NCBI GenBank assembly: GCA_016874135.1
Contig: VGVE01000030.1
Coordinates: forward strand, 1-33,894
Source: Gammaproteobacteria bacterium
Lineage (GTDB): Bacteria > Pseudomonadota > Gammaproteobacteria > Pseudomonadales > Azotimanducaceae
Direction: 5' to 3'
Length of the DNA stretch: 33,894 nt
Positions within the stretch are counted from its first letter, which is position 1. Each line of letters starts with the position of its first letter. The position numbers and the translations under genes were made by a program. Of this stretch, positions 9,521 to 17,921 are shown in pieces. The notes under the pieces are model-generated. The model saw only the letters and a list, made by a program, of their open reading frames with translations. It was not told where the DNA came from and searched no databases.

Positions 9521-10648
9521 ATGAAATCGAAAATCTGCGATCTGCTGGGAATCGAGTTCCCGCTTTTGGCCTTCACACACTGTCGCGACGTGGTCGTCGA
9601 GGTGTCCAAGGCCGGCGGTATGGGTGTACTCGGTGCCGCCGGTCATTCACCGGAAACCCTGGAAATCGACCTTAAGTGGATCGATGAACGCATCGGCGGC
9701 AAACCTTACGGCGTCGATCTGATCGCACCCACCAGTATGGCGGTGAATGACGACAACGTTACCGGCCAGGAACTCGAAGCCATGATCCCGGACGAACACC
9801 GGGCCTACGCCAGCAACATTCTCGCCCGTCATAGCATCGACTCAGGGGACGTTTATCTGAATCGACGCGGTGGCGCCGGTGGATTCCTGACCGCTGGCCG
9901 AGCGGCCAAAATCATCGATATCGCCTTCTCCCATCCCATCAAACTCATCGTTAACGCCCTCGGCGTGCCGCCCCGCTACATGATCGAGATGGGCAGGAAG
10001 AACGGTGTCGCCACCGCTGCACTCGTCGGTGCCAAGGAGCATGCAATCAAACAGGCTGAAGCCGGCGTGGACATCATCGTTGCCGCTGGTACGGAAGCCG
10101 GTGGTCATTGCGGCGAGGTGTCGACCATGGTTCTCGTGCCAGAGGTCTGCATGGCGGTTGAAAAGTACGGCACGCCGGTATTAGCCGCTGGAGGCATCGT
10201 CACCGGCCGGCAGATGGCCGCCGCCATGGCCATGGGTGCGGCAGGCTGTTGGACCGCCTCCATGTGGCTCACTACCATCGAGGCGGAAACCCCGCAGATC
10301 ATCAAAGAAAAGTACATGCAGGCGTCATCGCGCCAGACCGTGCGCTCCAAAGCCCGTACCGGCAAGTACTCGCGACAGCTGCGCTCTGCATGGACGGATG
10401 CGTGGGAGGATGAAAACGCACCGTCGCCACTGCCGATGCCGCTGCAGTCCCGGGTGGCCGAACCCGCACTCACCAAAGTGAACAAACTCGCCGAAGGCGG
10501 CCATGAAGGCGCCAAACAGCTTTCAACCTATTTCGTGGGCCAGGGTGTGGGCCTCATGAACAGCATCCAGAGCGCTCGCACGGCGATGTTCGAGTTCATG
10601 GAGGACTATCTCAAGGCTGTTGAGCGGCTCAACCAGACGGTGGAGTGA
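9521..10648 (+). CDS. Nitronate monooxygenase family protein (NMO/2-nitropropane dioxygenase)
   Basis: A 375-residue FMN-dependent TIM-barrel enzyme. Family features are the start KICDLLGIEFPLLAFT, SKAGGMGVLGAAGHSPE, the FMN phosphate-binding segments VAAGTEAGGHCGEVS and VLAAGGIVTGRQMAAAMAMG, and a GA-rich strand GAAGCWTASMWL. Members oxidise alkyl nitronates such as propionate 3-nitronate, but many homologues in catabolic clusters have other or unknown roles, including enoyl reductase-like ones. The ATG has AAGGGG at 9508-9513 with 7-base spacing. The gene is divergent from cysD and ends at a hairpin terminator. No nitro-compound genes are nearby, so the substrate is open. Confidence 0.87.
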   Translation: MKSKICDLLGIEFPLLAFTHCRDVVVEVSKAGGMGVLGAAGHSPETLEIDLKWIDERIGGKPYGVDLIAPTSMAVNDDNVTGQELEAMIPDEHRAYASNILARHSIDSGDVYLNRRGGAGGFLTAGRAAKIIDIAFSHPIKLIVNALGVPPRYMIEMGRKNGVATAALVGAKEHAIKQAEAGVDIIVAAGTEAGGHCGEVSTMVLVPEVCMAVEKYGTPVLAAGGIVTGRQMAAAMAMGAAGCWTASMWLTTIEAETPQIIKEKYMQASSRQTVRSKARTGKYSRQLRSAWTDAWEDENAPSPLPMPLQSRVAEPALTKVNKLAEGGHEGAKQLSTYFVGQGVGLMNSIQSARTAMFEFMEDYLKAVERLNQTVE

Positions 10649-10668
10649 TACCTGACGGCTGCTCTCCG

Positions 10669-10692
10669 GGGCGCCATATGACGGCGCCCTTT
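10669..10692. terminator. Hairpin terminator between convergent genes
   Basis: A perfect 7-bp stem GGGCGCC (10669-10675) and GGCGCCC (10683-10689), loop ATATGAC, followed by TTT. It lies 20 bp after the nitronate monooxygenase stop and 22 bp beyond the end of the convergent aldo/keto reductase, so it may stop transcription from both sides. The T-run is short, which lowers certainty. Confidence 0.65.
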
Positions 10693-10714
10693 CAGCTCAT
10701 GGCCGCCAATACAC

Positions 10715-11746
10715 TCAGGACGATCCGATCGAGAGCAGGTTCTCGGTCGGCACATAGAGCTCTTCGAGAAAACGGATTTCCTCCGTATCTAGCGACAGCT
10801 GCGTTGCTGCCACCAGTTCATCGAGCTGGGTGAGTTTCGACACGCCGACGATCGGACATGTGATGCCTGGTTTGGCGAGCAGCCACGCGAGCGCAATCTG
10901 CGCCGGCTTGACTCCGCGACGTTCCGCCAGCTCCGCAACCCGATCCGCTATCTCGAACGTGTGTGCACCCCGATAAAGTGATTCGGTGCGCTTGCGGTCC
11001 ATACCCTGCGAGCGGGTGGTTGTACCCGAACCAAAGCCACCCCTGTACGCGCCCGTCAGGATGCCACGCGCCAGCGGTGACCACGGCGTGAGCGCGATGC
11101 CATGACTTTCGCAATAGGGATTCATCTCCCGCTCTTCTTCGCGATACACCAGGTTGTAGTGATTCTGCATGGAAACGAATGGTGTAAAGCCGTTCAGGCG
11201 GGCTGTGAGCTGCAGCTCGACGAACTGCCACGCGAACATCGATGAGGCGCCGAGATACAGCACCTTGCCCGCTTTCACTGCGTCGTGCAGCGCTTCCTGG
11301 GTTTCTTCGATCGGTACCGCCGCATGTCCGGGAACACCGTGCGGATGGCGGTGAATGACCAGGTGATCGACGTAATCGTGTCCGAGCCGCTTTAATCCCG
11401 CATCGATGCCTTCACGGACATGCTTGCGAGAAAGACCACCGAGATTGGCGCCCCGTCCCATCGGCATGGCGATCTTGGTGGCGAGCACGTAGTCCTCGCG
11501 CCGAAACGTCTCCAGAAGTATGCGTCCGACCACTTCTTCCGTGGCGCCAACGCCGTACACATCCGCGGTGTCGAAGTAGAAGAGCCCATGATCCATCGCC
11601 GCTTTGAAGATCGGGCCCGCGTCGTCGATGCCAAGCGTCCAGTCACCCTGATGGCCTTTTCCCGGCACGCCGAAGTTCATGGTTCCGAGGCACAGCTCCG
11701 ATACACGAACACCGGCTGCCCGGCCGAGTTGTTTGACCTTCAACAT
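10715..11746 (-). CDS. Aldo/keto reductase
   Basis: A 343-residue NAD(P)H-dependent oxidoreductase of the AKR superfamily, a cytosolic TIM barrel that reduces aldehydes or ketones to alcohols. The catalytic tetrad is visible: Asp59 and Tyr64 in FYFDTADVYG, Lys91 in VLATKI, and His132 in HLVIHRHPHG. The GTMNFG segment near residue 21 and the C-terminal ITCPIVGVSKLTQLDE cofactor region are typical of the Tas/YajO-like branch. It is encoded alone, convergent with the nitronate monooxygenase gene and divergent from xseA with a 109-bp gap. It may act on carbonyl products of the neighbouring oxygenases, which is inference only. Confidence 0.92.
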   Translation of the reverse strand: MLKVKQLGRAAGVRVSELCLGTMNFGVPGKGHQGDWTLGIDDAGPIFKAAMDHGLFYFDTADVYGVGATEEVVGRILLETFRREDYVLATKIAMPMGRGANLGGLSRKHVREGIDAGLKRLGHDYVDHLVIHRHPHGVPGHAAVPIEETQEALHDAVKAGKVLYLGASSMFAWQFVELQLTARLNGFTPFVSMQNHYNLVYREEEREMNPYCESHGIALTPWSPLARGILTGAYRGGFGSGTTTRSQGMDRKRTESLYRGAHTFEIADRVAELAERRGVKPAQIALAWLLAKPGITCPIVGVSKLTQLDELVAATQLSLDTEEIRFLEELYVPTENLLSIGSS

Positions 11747-11855
11747 GTGATTTCTGCCGTGACACTTCGATTGGTGTGCAGTGAATGCGGCAGCGAGTGC
11801 GGAGTCAACTCATCTGGCCACCCGCCGCGGTCACCACATCCAGTAAGATGCGGCC

Positions 11856-13235
11856 ATGCCAACACGTGAACCTCCAAATCTCTTCGCCAGTCCCGCCGGA
11901 CCTGCCGAAACCCGGCGTATCCACACGCCCACACAGTTGGCGCGGCGGGCACGGCTGATGATCGAGGATGGTTTTGGCGCGGTCTGGATCGAAGGCGAAC
12001 TTTCAAACTTCCGTGTGCCCGGATCCGGTCACTGGTATTTCACCCTGAAAGATGATGGCGCCCAGATCCGCGCCGCCATGTTCGTCAACCGCAATCGCCT
12101 CATGCGGCTCAAACCGCGCGAAGGGATGCAGGTTCTAGTACGTGGCAAGGTCACGTTGTACGAAGCCCGCAGCGACTTCCAGATCATTGCCGAACACATC
12201 GAAGAAGCCGGTGAAGGCGCACTGCGCCGGGCCTACGACGAGTTGCTTAAGACACTCGCGGCGGAAGGGCTGACGGACAGTTCTCGTAAACGTCCACTGC
12301 CGCGATTGCCGAAACGGGTCGCAGTCATCACATCCGCATCTGGCGCGGCGTTGCAGGACATCCTGTCGGTGTGGCGGCGGCGTTACCCGCTCATCGAAGT
12401 CATCGTCCTCGACGTTGCCGTGCAGGGAGATGGGGCCGAAACTCAAATCCTCGAAGCGTTGCAGAAAGTCCCGGCACTTGCTGTGGACTTGGTGATCATC
12501 ACGCGCGGGGGTGGCTCGCTGGAGGATCTCTGGGCTTTCAATCTGGAGAGCATCGCGCGCGCGCTCGCTGCCTGTCCTGTGCCGACGATTTCGGCAATCG
12601 GCCATGAAATCGACACAGCAATCACGGATCACATCGCTGACGTTCGTGCGCCAACCCCTTCAGCTGCCGCGGAACTGGCGACGCCACACCGCCAGGAACT
12701 TTATCGCGAACTCGAGCTGCGCCTCCTGCAGCTGGAAACTGTGATGCGGCGAATGCTGCAAAACCACAGGCAACGGGTGCAACTTCTGACCGCACGCCTG
12801 GTGAGCCCGCTGACGCAGCTGCAACAGAGGATGCAGCGCGCCGATGACCTGCAGCACCGCGCAGAGCTGGCGATGCGCCACCGGTTCGGCGCGGCGCGGC
12901 GGGATCTTCTTTCACTTGACCAGTCGCTGCGGCATCTTCGTCCCGAAGGGCGTATCCGTACCGCCCGCGAACGGCTGTTTCTTCTCCGGGAACGTCTGCA
13001 GGGTCGAATGCGCCTGCGGCTGCAGAACGCCGGCACCCGAGTCATCAGTCTTGAACGCACGCTCAACGCCCTCAGCCCGCTGAACACCGTGGCGCGGGGT
13101 TATACGATCCTCACCGACACATCAGGACGCGCCATCACCCGGGTTGCTGCCCTTGCGAAAGGCCAGACCGTTGCCGCCCGTCTGTCGGATGGCTCTGCGG
13201 GATTGACCGTTGAATCGGCGACGCCCGATGCCTGA
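11856..13235 (+). CDS. xseA: Exodeoxyribonuclease VII large subunit
   Basis: A 459-residue XseA. The OB-fold domain follows the start (IWVEGELS-like segment IEGELSNFRVPGSGHWYFTL), then the catalytic domain with ITSASGAALQDI, RGGGSLEDLWAFN and AIGHEIDTAITDHIADVRAP, then a long coiled-coil region rich in Gln, Arg and Leu, and the C-terminal ARGYTILTD. With XseB it forms the exonuclease that degrades single-stranded DNA to oligonucleotides; XseB is not in this window. Length is normal. The gene heads a plus-strand pair with the M23 peptidase gene, which overlaps its 3' end. No clear Shine-Dalgarno stands before the ATG. Confidence 0.97.
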   Translation: MPTREPPNLFASPAGPAETRRIHTPTQLARRARLMIEDGFGAVWIEGELSNFRVPGSGHWYFTLKDDGAQIRAAMFVNRNRLMRLKPREGMQVLVRGKVTLYEARSDFQIIAEHIEEAGEGALRRAYDELLKTLAAEGLTDSSRKRPLPRLPKRVAVITSASGAALQDILSVWRRRYPLIEVIVLDVAVQGDGAETQILEALQKVPALAVDLVIITRGGGSLEDLWAFNLESIARALAACPVPTISAIGHEIDTAITDHIADVRAPTPSAAAELATPHRQELYRELELRLLQLETVMRRMLQNHRQRVQLLTARLVSPLTQLQQRMQRADDLQHRAELAMRHRFGAARRDLLSLDQSLRHLRPEGRIRTARERLFLLRERLQGRMRLRLQNAGTRVISLERTLNALSPLNTVARGYTILTDTSGRAITRVAALAKGQTVAARLSDGSAGLTVESATPDA

Positions 13236-14070
13236 TCTCCTCACAATGCAAAACGTCGTTGTGCTGTTCGTTCTTTCAGTTCTCGCCGGCCTCCTGGCCA
13301 TCGCGCCAACTTCGGCAAGGGCCGGTGTCGTACCTGGCGGCATCCTGACCGTGCCTCTGCCGAGTGGATTCAGTGGCGCCACTTTTGGCGGGCGTCGGGT
13401 GCTGATACGGGGCCAGACGGCCGTCATCGGCATCGGTCTCGACATCAAGCCAGGCAGTCACACGCTCGTGTTCAATGGCGCATCAGGTGCTTCGCAAGCG
13501 GCGCGCGATTTTGTGTTTGCGGTCGAGTCGAAAACGTATCCGGAACAGCGCCTGCAGATCGCCAATCAGAAGATGGTAAATCCCGATCCGAAGGCGCTGA
13601 AACGCATCGAGGCGGAAGCGAAACGCATGGAAGCGGTGTACATGAGCTTTACGCCAGGCCCCCCGCCCACAGCCTTCGACAAACCGCTGCAGGGAAGAAT
13701 CTCGAGCCCATTCGGCTTTCGGCGTGTCTTCAACGGTGAACCCCGCAATCCGCACTCCGGCCTCGACATCGCCGCGCCAACAGGAACGCCCGTCCCGTCC
13801 CCCGCCGCCGGCACCGTTGTGCTGACGGGTAACTTCTACTTCAACGGCAATTCTGTTTTCGTCGACCACAGCCAAGGGTTCATCACCATGGTCTGCCACC
13901 TCAGCACTATCGATGTGCTGGACGGCCAGAAGATCAACGCCGGCGACATCCTTGGCAAGGTGGGCGCGACCGGTCGCGCCACGGGTCCCCACCTGCACTG
14001 GTCGGTGAGCCTCAACGGCTACCGGGTGGAACCGGACGAGGCCATCCGGATCTTCAGTTCCGGTAAGTAG
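13210..14070 (+). CDS. Periplasmic M23-family metallopeptidase
   Basis: A 286-residue exported peptidoglycan endopeptidase-like protein. It has a signal peptide ending in TSARA (cleavage after about residue 38), an N-terminal domain of the Peptidase_M23_N type (GGILTVPLPSGFSGATFGGR), and a LytM domain with zinc ligands His182 and Asp186 in HSGLDIAAP, and His263 in GPHLHWSV. All key residues are present, so it is probably active. The start is uncertain: TTG at 13210 gives a positively charged signal n-region (NRRRP), while ATG at 13228 gives no positive charge; ATG at 13246 is a third choice. All but the last overlap the end of xseA, so expression is probably coupled to it. Confidence 0.9.
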   Translation: MNRRRPMPDLLTMQNVVVLFVLSVLAGLLAIAPTSARAGVVPGGILTVPLPSGFSGATFGGRRVLIRGQTAVIGIGLDIKPGSHTLVFNGASGASQAARDFVFAVESKTYPEQRLQIANQKMVNPDPKALKRIEAEAKRMEAVYMSFTPGPPPTAFDKPLQGRISSPFGFRRVFNGEPRNPHSGLDIAAPTGTPVPSPAAGTVVLTGNFYFNGNSVFVDHSQGFITMVCHLSTIDVLDGQKINAGDILGKVGATGRATGPHLHWSVSLNGYRVEPDEAIRIFSSGK

Positions 14071-14112
14071 ATGCCTGCCCGCCATACCGCCCGCAACTGT
14101 CATGTTTTGAAC

Positions 14113-14140
14113 TTGACGCTGATTTCAGATGTCATTTAAT
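14113..14140 (+). promoter_or_regulatory. Candidate sigma-70 promoter of the TetR-cupin pair
   Basis: TTGACG at 14113-14118 and TTTAAT at 14135-14140 with a 16-bp spacer. The -10 matches the consensus at five of six positions and so does the -35. The expected start of transcription is near 14147, only a couple of bases before the ATG at 14149, so the message may be leaderless; there is no Shine-Dalgarno there. Confidence 0.6.
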
Positions 14141-14143
14141 CTG
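14126..14143. promoter_or_regulatory. Candidate TetR-type operator overlapping the -10
   Basis: An inverted repeat CAGAT (14126-14130) - 8 bp - ATCTG (14139-14143) lies across the -10 element of the promoter above and just before the regulator's start. TetR-family proteins commonly bind palindromes in their own promoter. The arms are only five bases long, so this is tentative. Confidence 0.4.
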
Positions 14144-14148
14144 CACTA

Positions 14149-14784
14149 ATGGCAGACAGTATGACATCGAAAAGAAGACGAACGACTGAGTCGTTGCGGG
14201 ATGCTCAGGGTTCTCTGGCGGTCGCTCGCATCCTTGAGGCGGCGATCATTGAGATTGAAAGTGGCATGGAACCGACGATGCGGGGCGTGGCTGCCCGCGC
14301 CGAGATCGCGGAACGGACCATCTATCGCCACTTCCCCAATCTGGAAGTACTGCATAACGCGGTGATCCCCCTCCTGCGGCAGCGTGTTGGCACCCCGTTG
14401 TGCGAGTCAGTAACAGCCTTGCCGGCCTACGTGGCCGATCTTTTCCAGGGTTTTGCGGCGCACGAACAGTTGAACCGGGTGCTGGCGGGAACGCCTTGGG
14501 CCGCACCTCTCCTGAAACGCACACGCCGCGAGAATCGCGATGCACTGCTGCGTCTTCTGATCACAGGCTTTCCGCGTATCACACGCGAAGTTCTCAACAG
14601 CGCAGCGGCGAGCCTGCGGGTCAACCTGTCTGCCGCCGGCTGGATCTACCTGCGGGACTGCGGTTATTCGCAGGCAGAATCGATCCGCCATGTGCAATGG
14701 CTGGTGCAGATAACGCTCGAAAAACTCCACACCTTGAACCGGCCCAAAGCGGCAAGCAGTCGGGCATCAGCCCGGGAGAAGTGA
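14149..14784 (+). CDS. TetR/AcrR-family transcriptional regulator
   Basis: A 211-residue regulator. The N-terminal helix-turn-helix is clear: RILEAAIIEIES, then MRGVAARAEIAERTIYRHFPNLEVL. The C-terminal part is a poorly conserved ligand-binding and dimer domain, as in the family. The tail is rich in Ser, Ala and Arg. The cupin gene starts two bases after its stop, so the two form an operon, and the cupin may be its main regulatory target or partner. The ATG at 14149 is used because the predicted promoter puts the transcript start almost on it; an ATG at 14161 is the alternative. The ligand is unknown. Confidence 0.85.
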   Translation: MADSMTSKRRRTTESLRDAQGSLAVARILEAAIIEIESGMEPTMRGVAARAEIAERTIYRHFPNLEVLHNAVIPLLRQRVGTPLCESVTALPAYVADLFQGFAAHEQLNRVLAGTPWAAPLLKRTRRENRDALLRLLITGFPRITREVLNSAAASLRVNLSAAGWIYLRDCGYSQAESIRHVQWLVQITLEKLHTLNRPKAASSRASAREK

Positions 14785-14786
14785 CC

Positions 14787-15254
14787 ATGCGCAGCGGCGA
14801 AACGCTCATACCCGGCAAAGGTGAAACGATCACCTGCATCCGCTCCGGGCTCGACGGCGGCCCGTTCGTCTTCGATTTCGAACTCGATCCCGTTGTGAAA
14901 GGGCCACCGATACACACCCACGAAGAGCACAACGAGACCTTCGAGATCCTGCAAGGCGAACTCATGATCAAGGTCATTGGCCGGATTCATCACTGCAAGG
15001 CGGGGGACAGGCTCACCTTGACGCCAAACGATCCGCACACCTTCTGGAACCCGTCAAAAACGGCACGGGTCAGTTGCAGGGTTGAACACGGTGGCCGATT
15101 CGAGCGGGCCATCATTCAACCTGATCTGGCGCGCGTCGCGCTCTTCATCCACACCGTGGATGCGGGGTCGATCCGGGTACACAACCCGGTTTTGCGGCTG
15201 TTGATGCGGTGCATCGCCACAGTGGCAGGGATGGCTGGAAAAAAGCCCGTGTGA
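14787..15254 (+). CDS. Cupin-domain protein
   Basis: A 155-residue protein with a single beta-barrel cupin. Motif 1 is PPIHTHEEHNETFEILQGEL, with two His and a Glu as metal ligands; motif 2 is around GDRLTLTPNDPHTFWNP with the last His ligand. The C-terminal part has a hydrophobic, basic end (LRLLMRCIATVAGMAGKKPV). Cupins may be enzymes, isomerases or binding proteins, so no function is assigned. The ATG at 14787 has GGGAG just upstream and sits two bases after the TetR stop; a longer upstream frame reads over the TetR gene and is rejected. It converges on der with a 10-bp gap. Confidence 0.82.
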   Translation: MRSGETLIPGKGETITCIRSGLDGGPFVFDFELDPVVKGPPIHTHEEHNETFEILQGELMIKVIGRIHHCKAGDRLTLTPNDPHTFWNPSKTARVSCRVEHGGRFERAIIQPDLARVALFIHTVDAGSIRVHNPVLRLLMRCIATVAGMAGKKPV

Positions 15255-15264
15255 ACGGATCCGG

Positions 15265-16671
15265 TTAGCGGCGGTGGCGGCGGATCCGCTCCCGGGCGCG
15301 GAGCTGCCGCGGCGTAAGCACATTGCGCCGGCCGGCAAACGGATTTTCTGGTGAGCGAAAGATCAGGCGCACCGGGGTACCCACCAGCGACAGTGCCTTG
15401 CGAAACCCGTTCTCAAGGTAGCGGACATAACTCGCCGGCAACGATTCCACCTGGTTGCCGTGAATCACCACTGTGGGCGGATGGCCACCTTGACGCGAAG
15501 CCATCTTGATCCTGACGGCGCGCCCTCGCACCGTCGGCGGTTGATGGGCCTGCACGAGCCCTTCAAGAATCCGGTTCAACAAAGCGGTAGACACATCGAA
15601 GCTGCCCGCCCGGTGTACCGCCCGTACGGCGTCCCAGAGCTTGCCGACCCCGGTGCCATGCAGGGCAGAGATGCGATGCACATCCACCCACGGGATGAAT
15701 TCGAGACGCCGATCCAGTGTCACCAGCGTTCGATCCCGAGCATCGGCGCTGAGACCGTCCCACTTGTTCACGGCGATGATGAGTCCCGCCCCGGCTTCGG
15801 TGGCGTATTGCAAAACGTGCAGATCCTGATCGACCACACCTTCGGTTGCATCCATCACCAGGATGACGACGTGGGCGCGGCTGATGGCTTCGAGCGACTT
15901 CACCACCGAGAACTTTTCGGCCACACCGTCGACGCGCCCTTTGCGCCGCACGCCCGCAGTATCGATCAGCACATGGTTCACGCCATCGCGCTCGAAAGGA
16001 ATGTCGATGGTATCCATCGTCGTACCCGGCATGTCGGCGACGACCTGGCGTTCTTCACCCAGCAGGCGATTGATGAGCGTCGACTTGCCGACATTCGGTC
16101 GGCCGATGATCGCGACGCGAATGGCATTCGCGTGTGGATTTTCTGCGGGTTCCTCAGCGTCTTCGACCGGTTCCACATCAAGCTCGCCGAGCAGGCGCTC
16201 ACGCAGATTCGCCATGCCATGGCCGTGTGAGGCAGAGATCTGTTCGAGGTCGCCGATACCGAGTTCAGAAAACTCCGCTGCAACCGCTTCAGCGTCGAGC
16301 CCATCGGTCTTGTTGAGCACACCAACGATACGCGAACCCCGCTTGCGCAACGTATCGGCAATATCCGCATCAAACGTACTGAGACCGGCGCGCGCGTCGA
16401 GCACAAAGAGAACGAGGTCCGCTTCTTCCACCGCGCGGAAGGTCTGCGCGGACAGCGCTGCGGCGAGGGTTTCTTCACCGAAGAGGCCACCGGTATCGAT
16501 CAGCGTGACTTCCACACCATCAAGACTGGCGCGACCATAACGCCGGTCGCGTGTAAGACCAGGTACATCGGCCACCAGCGCATCGCGCCGGCGTGTCAGC
16601 CGATTGAAAAGTGTGGACTTGCCGACGTTGGGGCGGCCCACGAGGGCGAGGATCGGCGTCAGCCTCGGCAT
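15265..16671 (-). CDS. der: Ribosome biogenesis GTPase Der (EngA)
   Basis: A 468-residue protein with two GTPase domains in tandem, the hallmark of Der. Domain 1 has GRPNVGKSTL near residues 12-21, DTGG and NKTD; domain 2 has GRPNVGKST, DTAGVRRK and NKWD. A C-terminal KH-like domain contains the PPTVVIHGNQVE-type segment and ends in Arg-rich residues. Der acts in assembly of the 50S subunit. Its ATG overlaps the bamB stop by one base (TGATG). It is the last gene of the hisS-yfgM-bamB-der run, as in other Gammaproteobacteria. Confidence 0.98.
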   Translation of the reverse strand: MPRLTPILALVGRPNVGKSTLFNRLTRRRDALVADVPGLTRDRRYGRASLDGVEVTLIDTGGLFGEETLAAALSAQTFRAVEEADLVLFVLDARAGLSTFDADIADTLRKRGSRIVGVLNKTDGLDAEAVAAEFSELGIGDLEQISASHGHGMANLRERLLGELDVEPVEDAEEPAENPHANAIRVAIIGRPNVGKSTLINRLLGEERQVVADMPGTTMDTIDIPFERDGVNHVLIDTAGVRRKGRVDGVAEKFSVVKSLEAISRAHVVILVMDATEGVVDQDLHVLQYATEAGAGLIIAVNKWDGLSADARDRTLVTLDRRLEFIPWVDVHRISALHGTGVGKLWDAVRAVHRAGSFDVSTALLNRILEGLVQAHQPPTVRGRAVRIKMASRQGGHPPTVVIHGNQVESLPASYVRYLENGFRKALSLVGTPVRLIFRSPENPFAGRRNVLTPRQLRARERIRRHRR

Positions 16672-17921
16672 CAGCCTTCCTCGATGGTGATCGCGCTCAG
16701 CTTGCCGGAGTTACCCAGAACATAGACGGTGCTGTCGGCAACGGTCATGCCACTGCGCAGACCCTTGCCGTCGAGCTTGCGGCGGCCGATGAAGCGCCCG
16801 TCACTCTGCGCAAGGATGTGCAGATAGCCATCATCATCACCCACGAGCAGATAGTTGGAGAACGCGAGGGGTGGTGTCAGCTTGCGATGCTTCAGACCTT
16901 CCTGCGTCCAGGCGATTTCACCAGTGTCGCGGTCAAAGGCGGTGATCACATCATCTTCAGCCACCACATAAACCTGGCTGTAACCTTCAGTCAGATCCAG
17001 AAACGAGGAGATTTCCCGCTCCCAGATCTGTGAACCGTCCCGTTGCCGCAGCGCTTTCACGCGCCCCTGGAAAGAAGCGACGTAAACGTTGCCGGTGGAA
17101 ATGAGCGGCATGCCGTCCACATCAACGATCCGTTCCAGTTCGGAACGTCCTTCCGGCAGCATCACCCGCTGCTCCCACACCGGTTCACCGTTGGAGGCAC
17201 GAATGGCGCTGACCTTGCCACTGGCAAAACCGGTGATCACCGCGCCTGCGGAGTAGACCGGCGAGGACGTACCGCGCAGCGTCAACACCGGTACCGGGTT
17301 ACGAAAACTCCATACCTGCTCGCCGCTATCTTCCTTCAGCGCAATCAGACGGCCATCGATGGTCTGCGTGAACACCAGCCCTTCTTCCGCCGTGGATGCA
17401 GCGAGCACCTCGCCCTGAACGTTGGTGCGCCAGCGTTCTTCACCATCGGCAGCGGAAAGTGCGACCACCAAACCCGTGGTTGTGCCGACAAACACCATGC
17501 CCGCACCCGTACCAAGGCCGCCGACAAAACTGCGGTCGCGCCGGTCAAAGAAATTCAGGCTGGACAACACACCCCGCTGGACCGTATCGACGCGCTTGTC
17601 CCAGACTTTTTTGCCGCTGTAACGATCAAACGCCGCCACATAGCCATAACCATCCGCCGCATAGACCCGATCCGCCAGCACGAGCGGACGCAGGCGCAGG
17701 TATTTGCGACCAAGACCGTCACCGATTCCTCGCTTCCACTCGGTATCGATCTCGACTTCTTCCTTGAATTTGACCAGCTCCGCCGGCTCCAGCGGATCCT
17801 TGTCCTCGTCATCCCCCACCCAGGGCAACCACGAGAACCAGGAACATCCAGCAGAAAAGAGCAGCGCCGAGAGGGTCAGCAGACGCAATCCCGGCTGCAT
17901 GAGACGACGGGACTTATTCAT
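16671..17921 (-). CDS. bamB: Outer-membrane protein assembly factor BamB (lipoprotein)
   Basis: A 416-residue lipoprotein of the BAM complex, which inserts beta-barrel proteins into the outer membrane. It has a signal peptide with lipobox LFSAGC (lipidated Cys26), followed by an eight-bladed beta-propeller made of PQQ-like repeats, visible as repeated G-x-x-x-W segments such as YSGKKVWDKRV, DGEERWRTNV, NGEPVWEQRV and DTGEIAWTQEG. An acidic DDEDKD stretch follows the mature N-terminus. It overlaps yfgM by 8 bp upstream and der by one base downstream, so the three genes are likely co-translated. Confidence 0.97.
   Translation of the reverse strand: MNKSRRLMQPGLRLLTLSALLFSAGCSWFSWLPWVGDDEDKDPLEPAELVKFKEEVEIDTEWKRGIGDGLGRKYLRLRPLVLADRVYAADGYGYVAAFDRYSGKKVWDKRVDTVQRGVLSSLNFFDRRDRSFVGGLGTGAGMVFVGTTTGLVVALSAADGEERWRTNVQGEVLAASTAEEGLVFTQTIDGRLIALKEDSGEQVWSFRNPVPVLTLRGTSSPVYSAGAVITGFASGKVSAIRASNGEPVWEQRVMLPEGRSELERIVDVDGMPLISTGNVYVASFQGRVKALRQRDGSQIWEREISSFLDLTEGYSQVYVVAEDDVITAFDRDTGEIAWTQEGLKHRKLTPPLAFSNYLLVGDDDGYLHILAQSDGRFIGRRKLDGKGLRSGMTVADSTVYVLGNSGKLSAITIEEG

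Noticed and set aside
15460..16230. 256-codon plus-strand frame
   Set aside because: Antisense to der, whose two GTPase domains are unmistakable.
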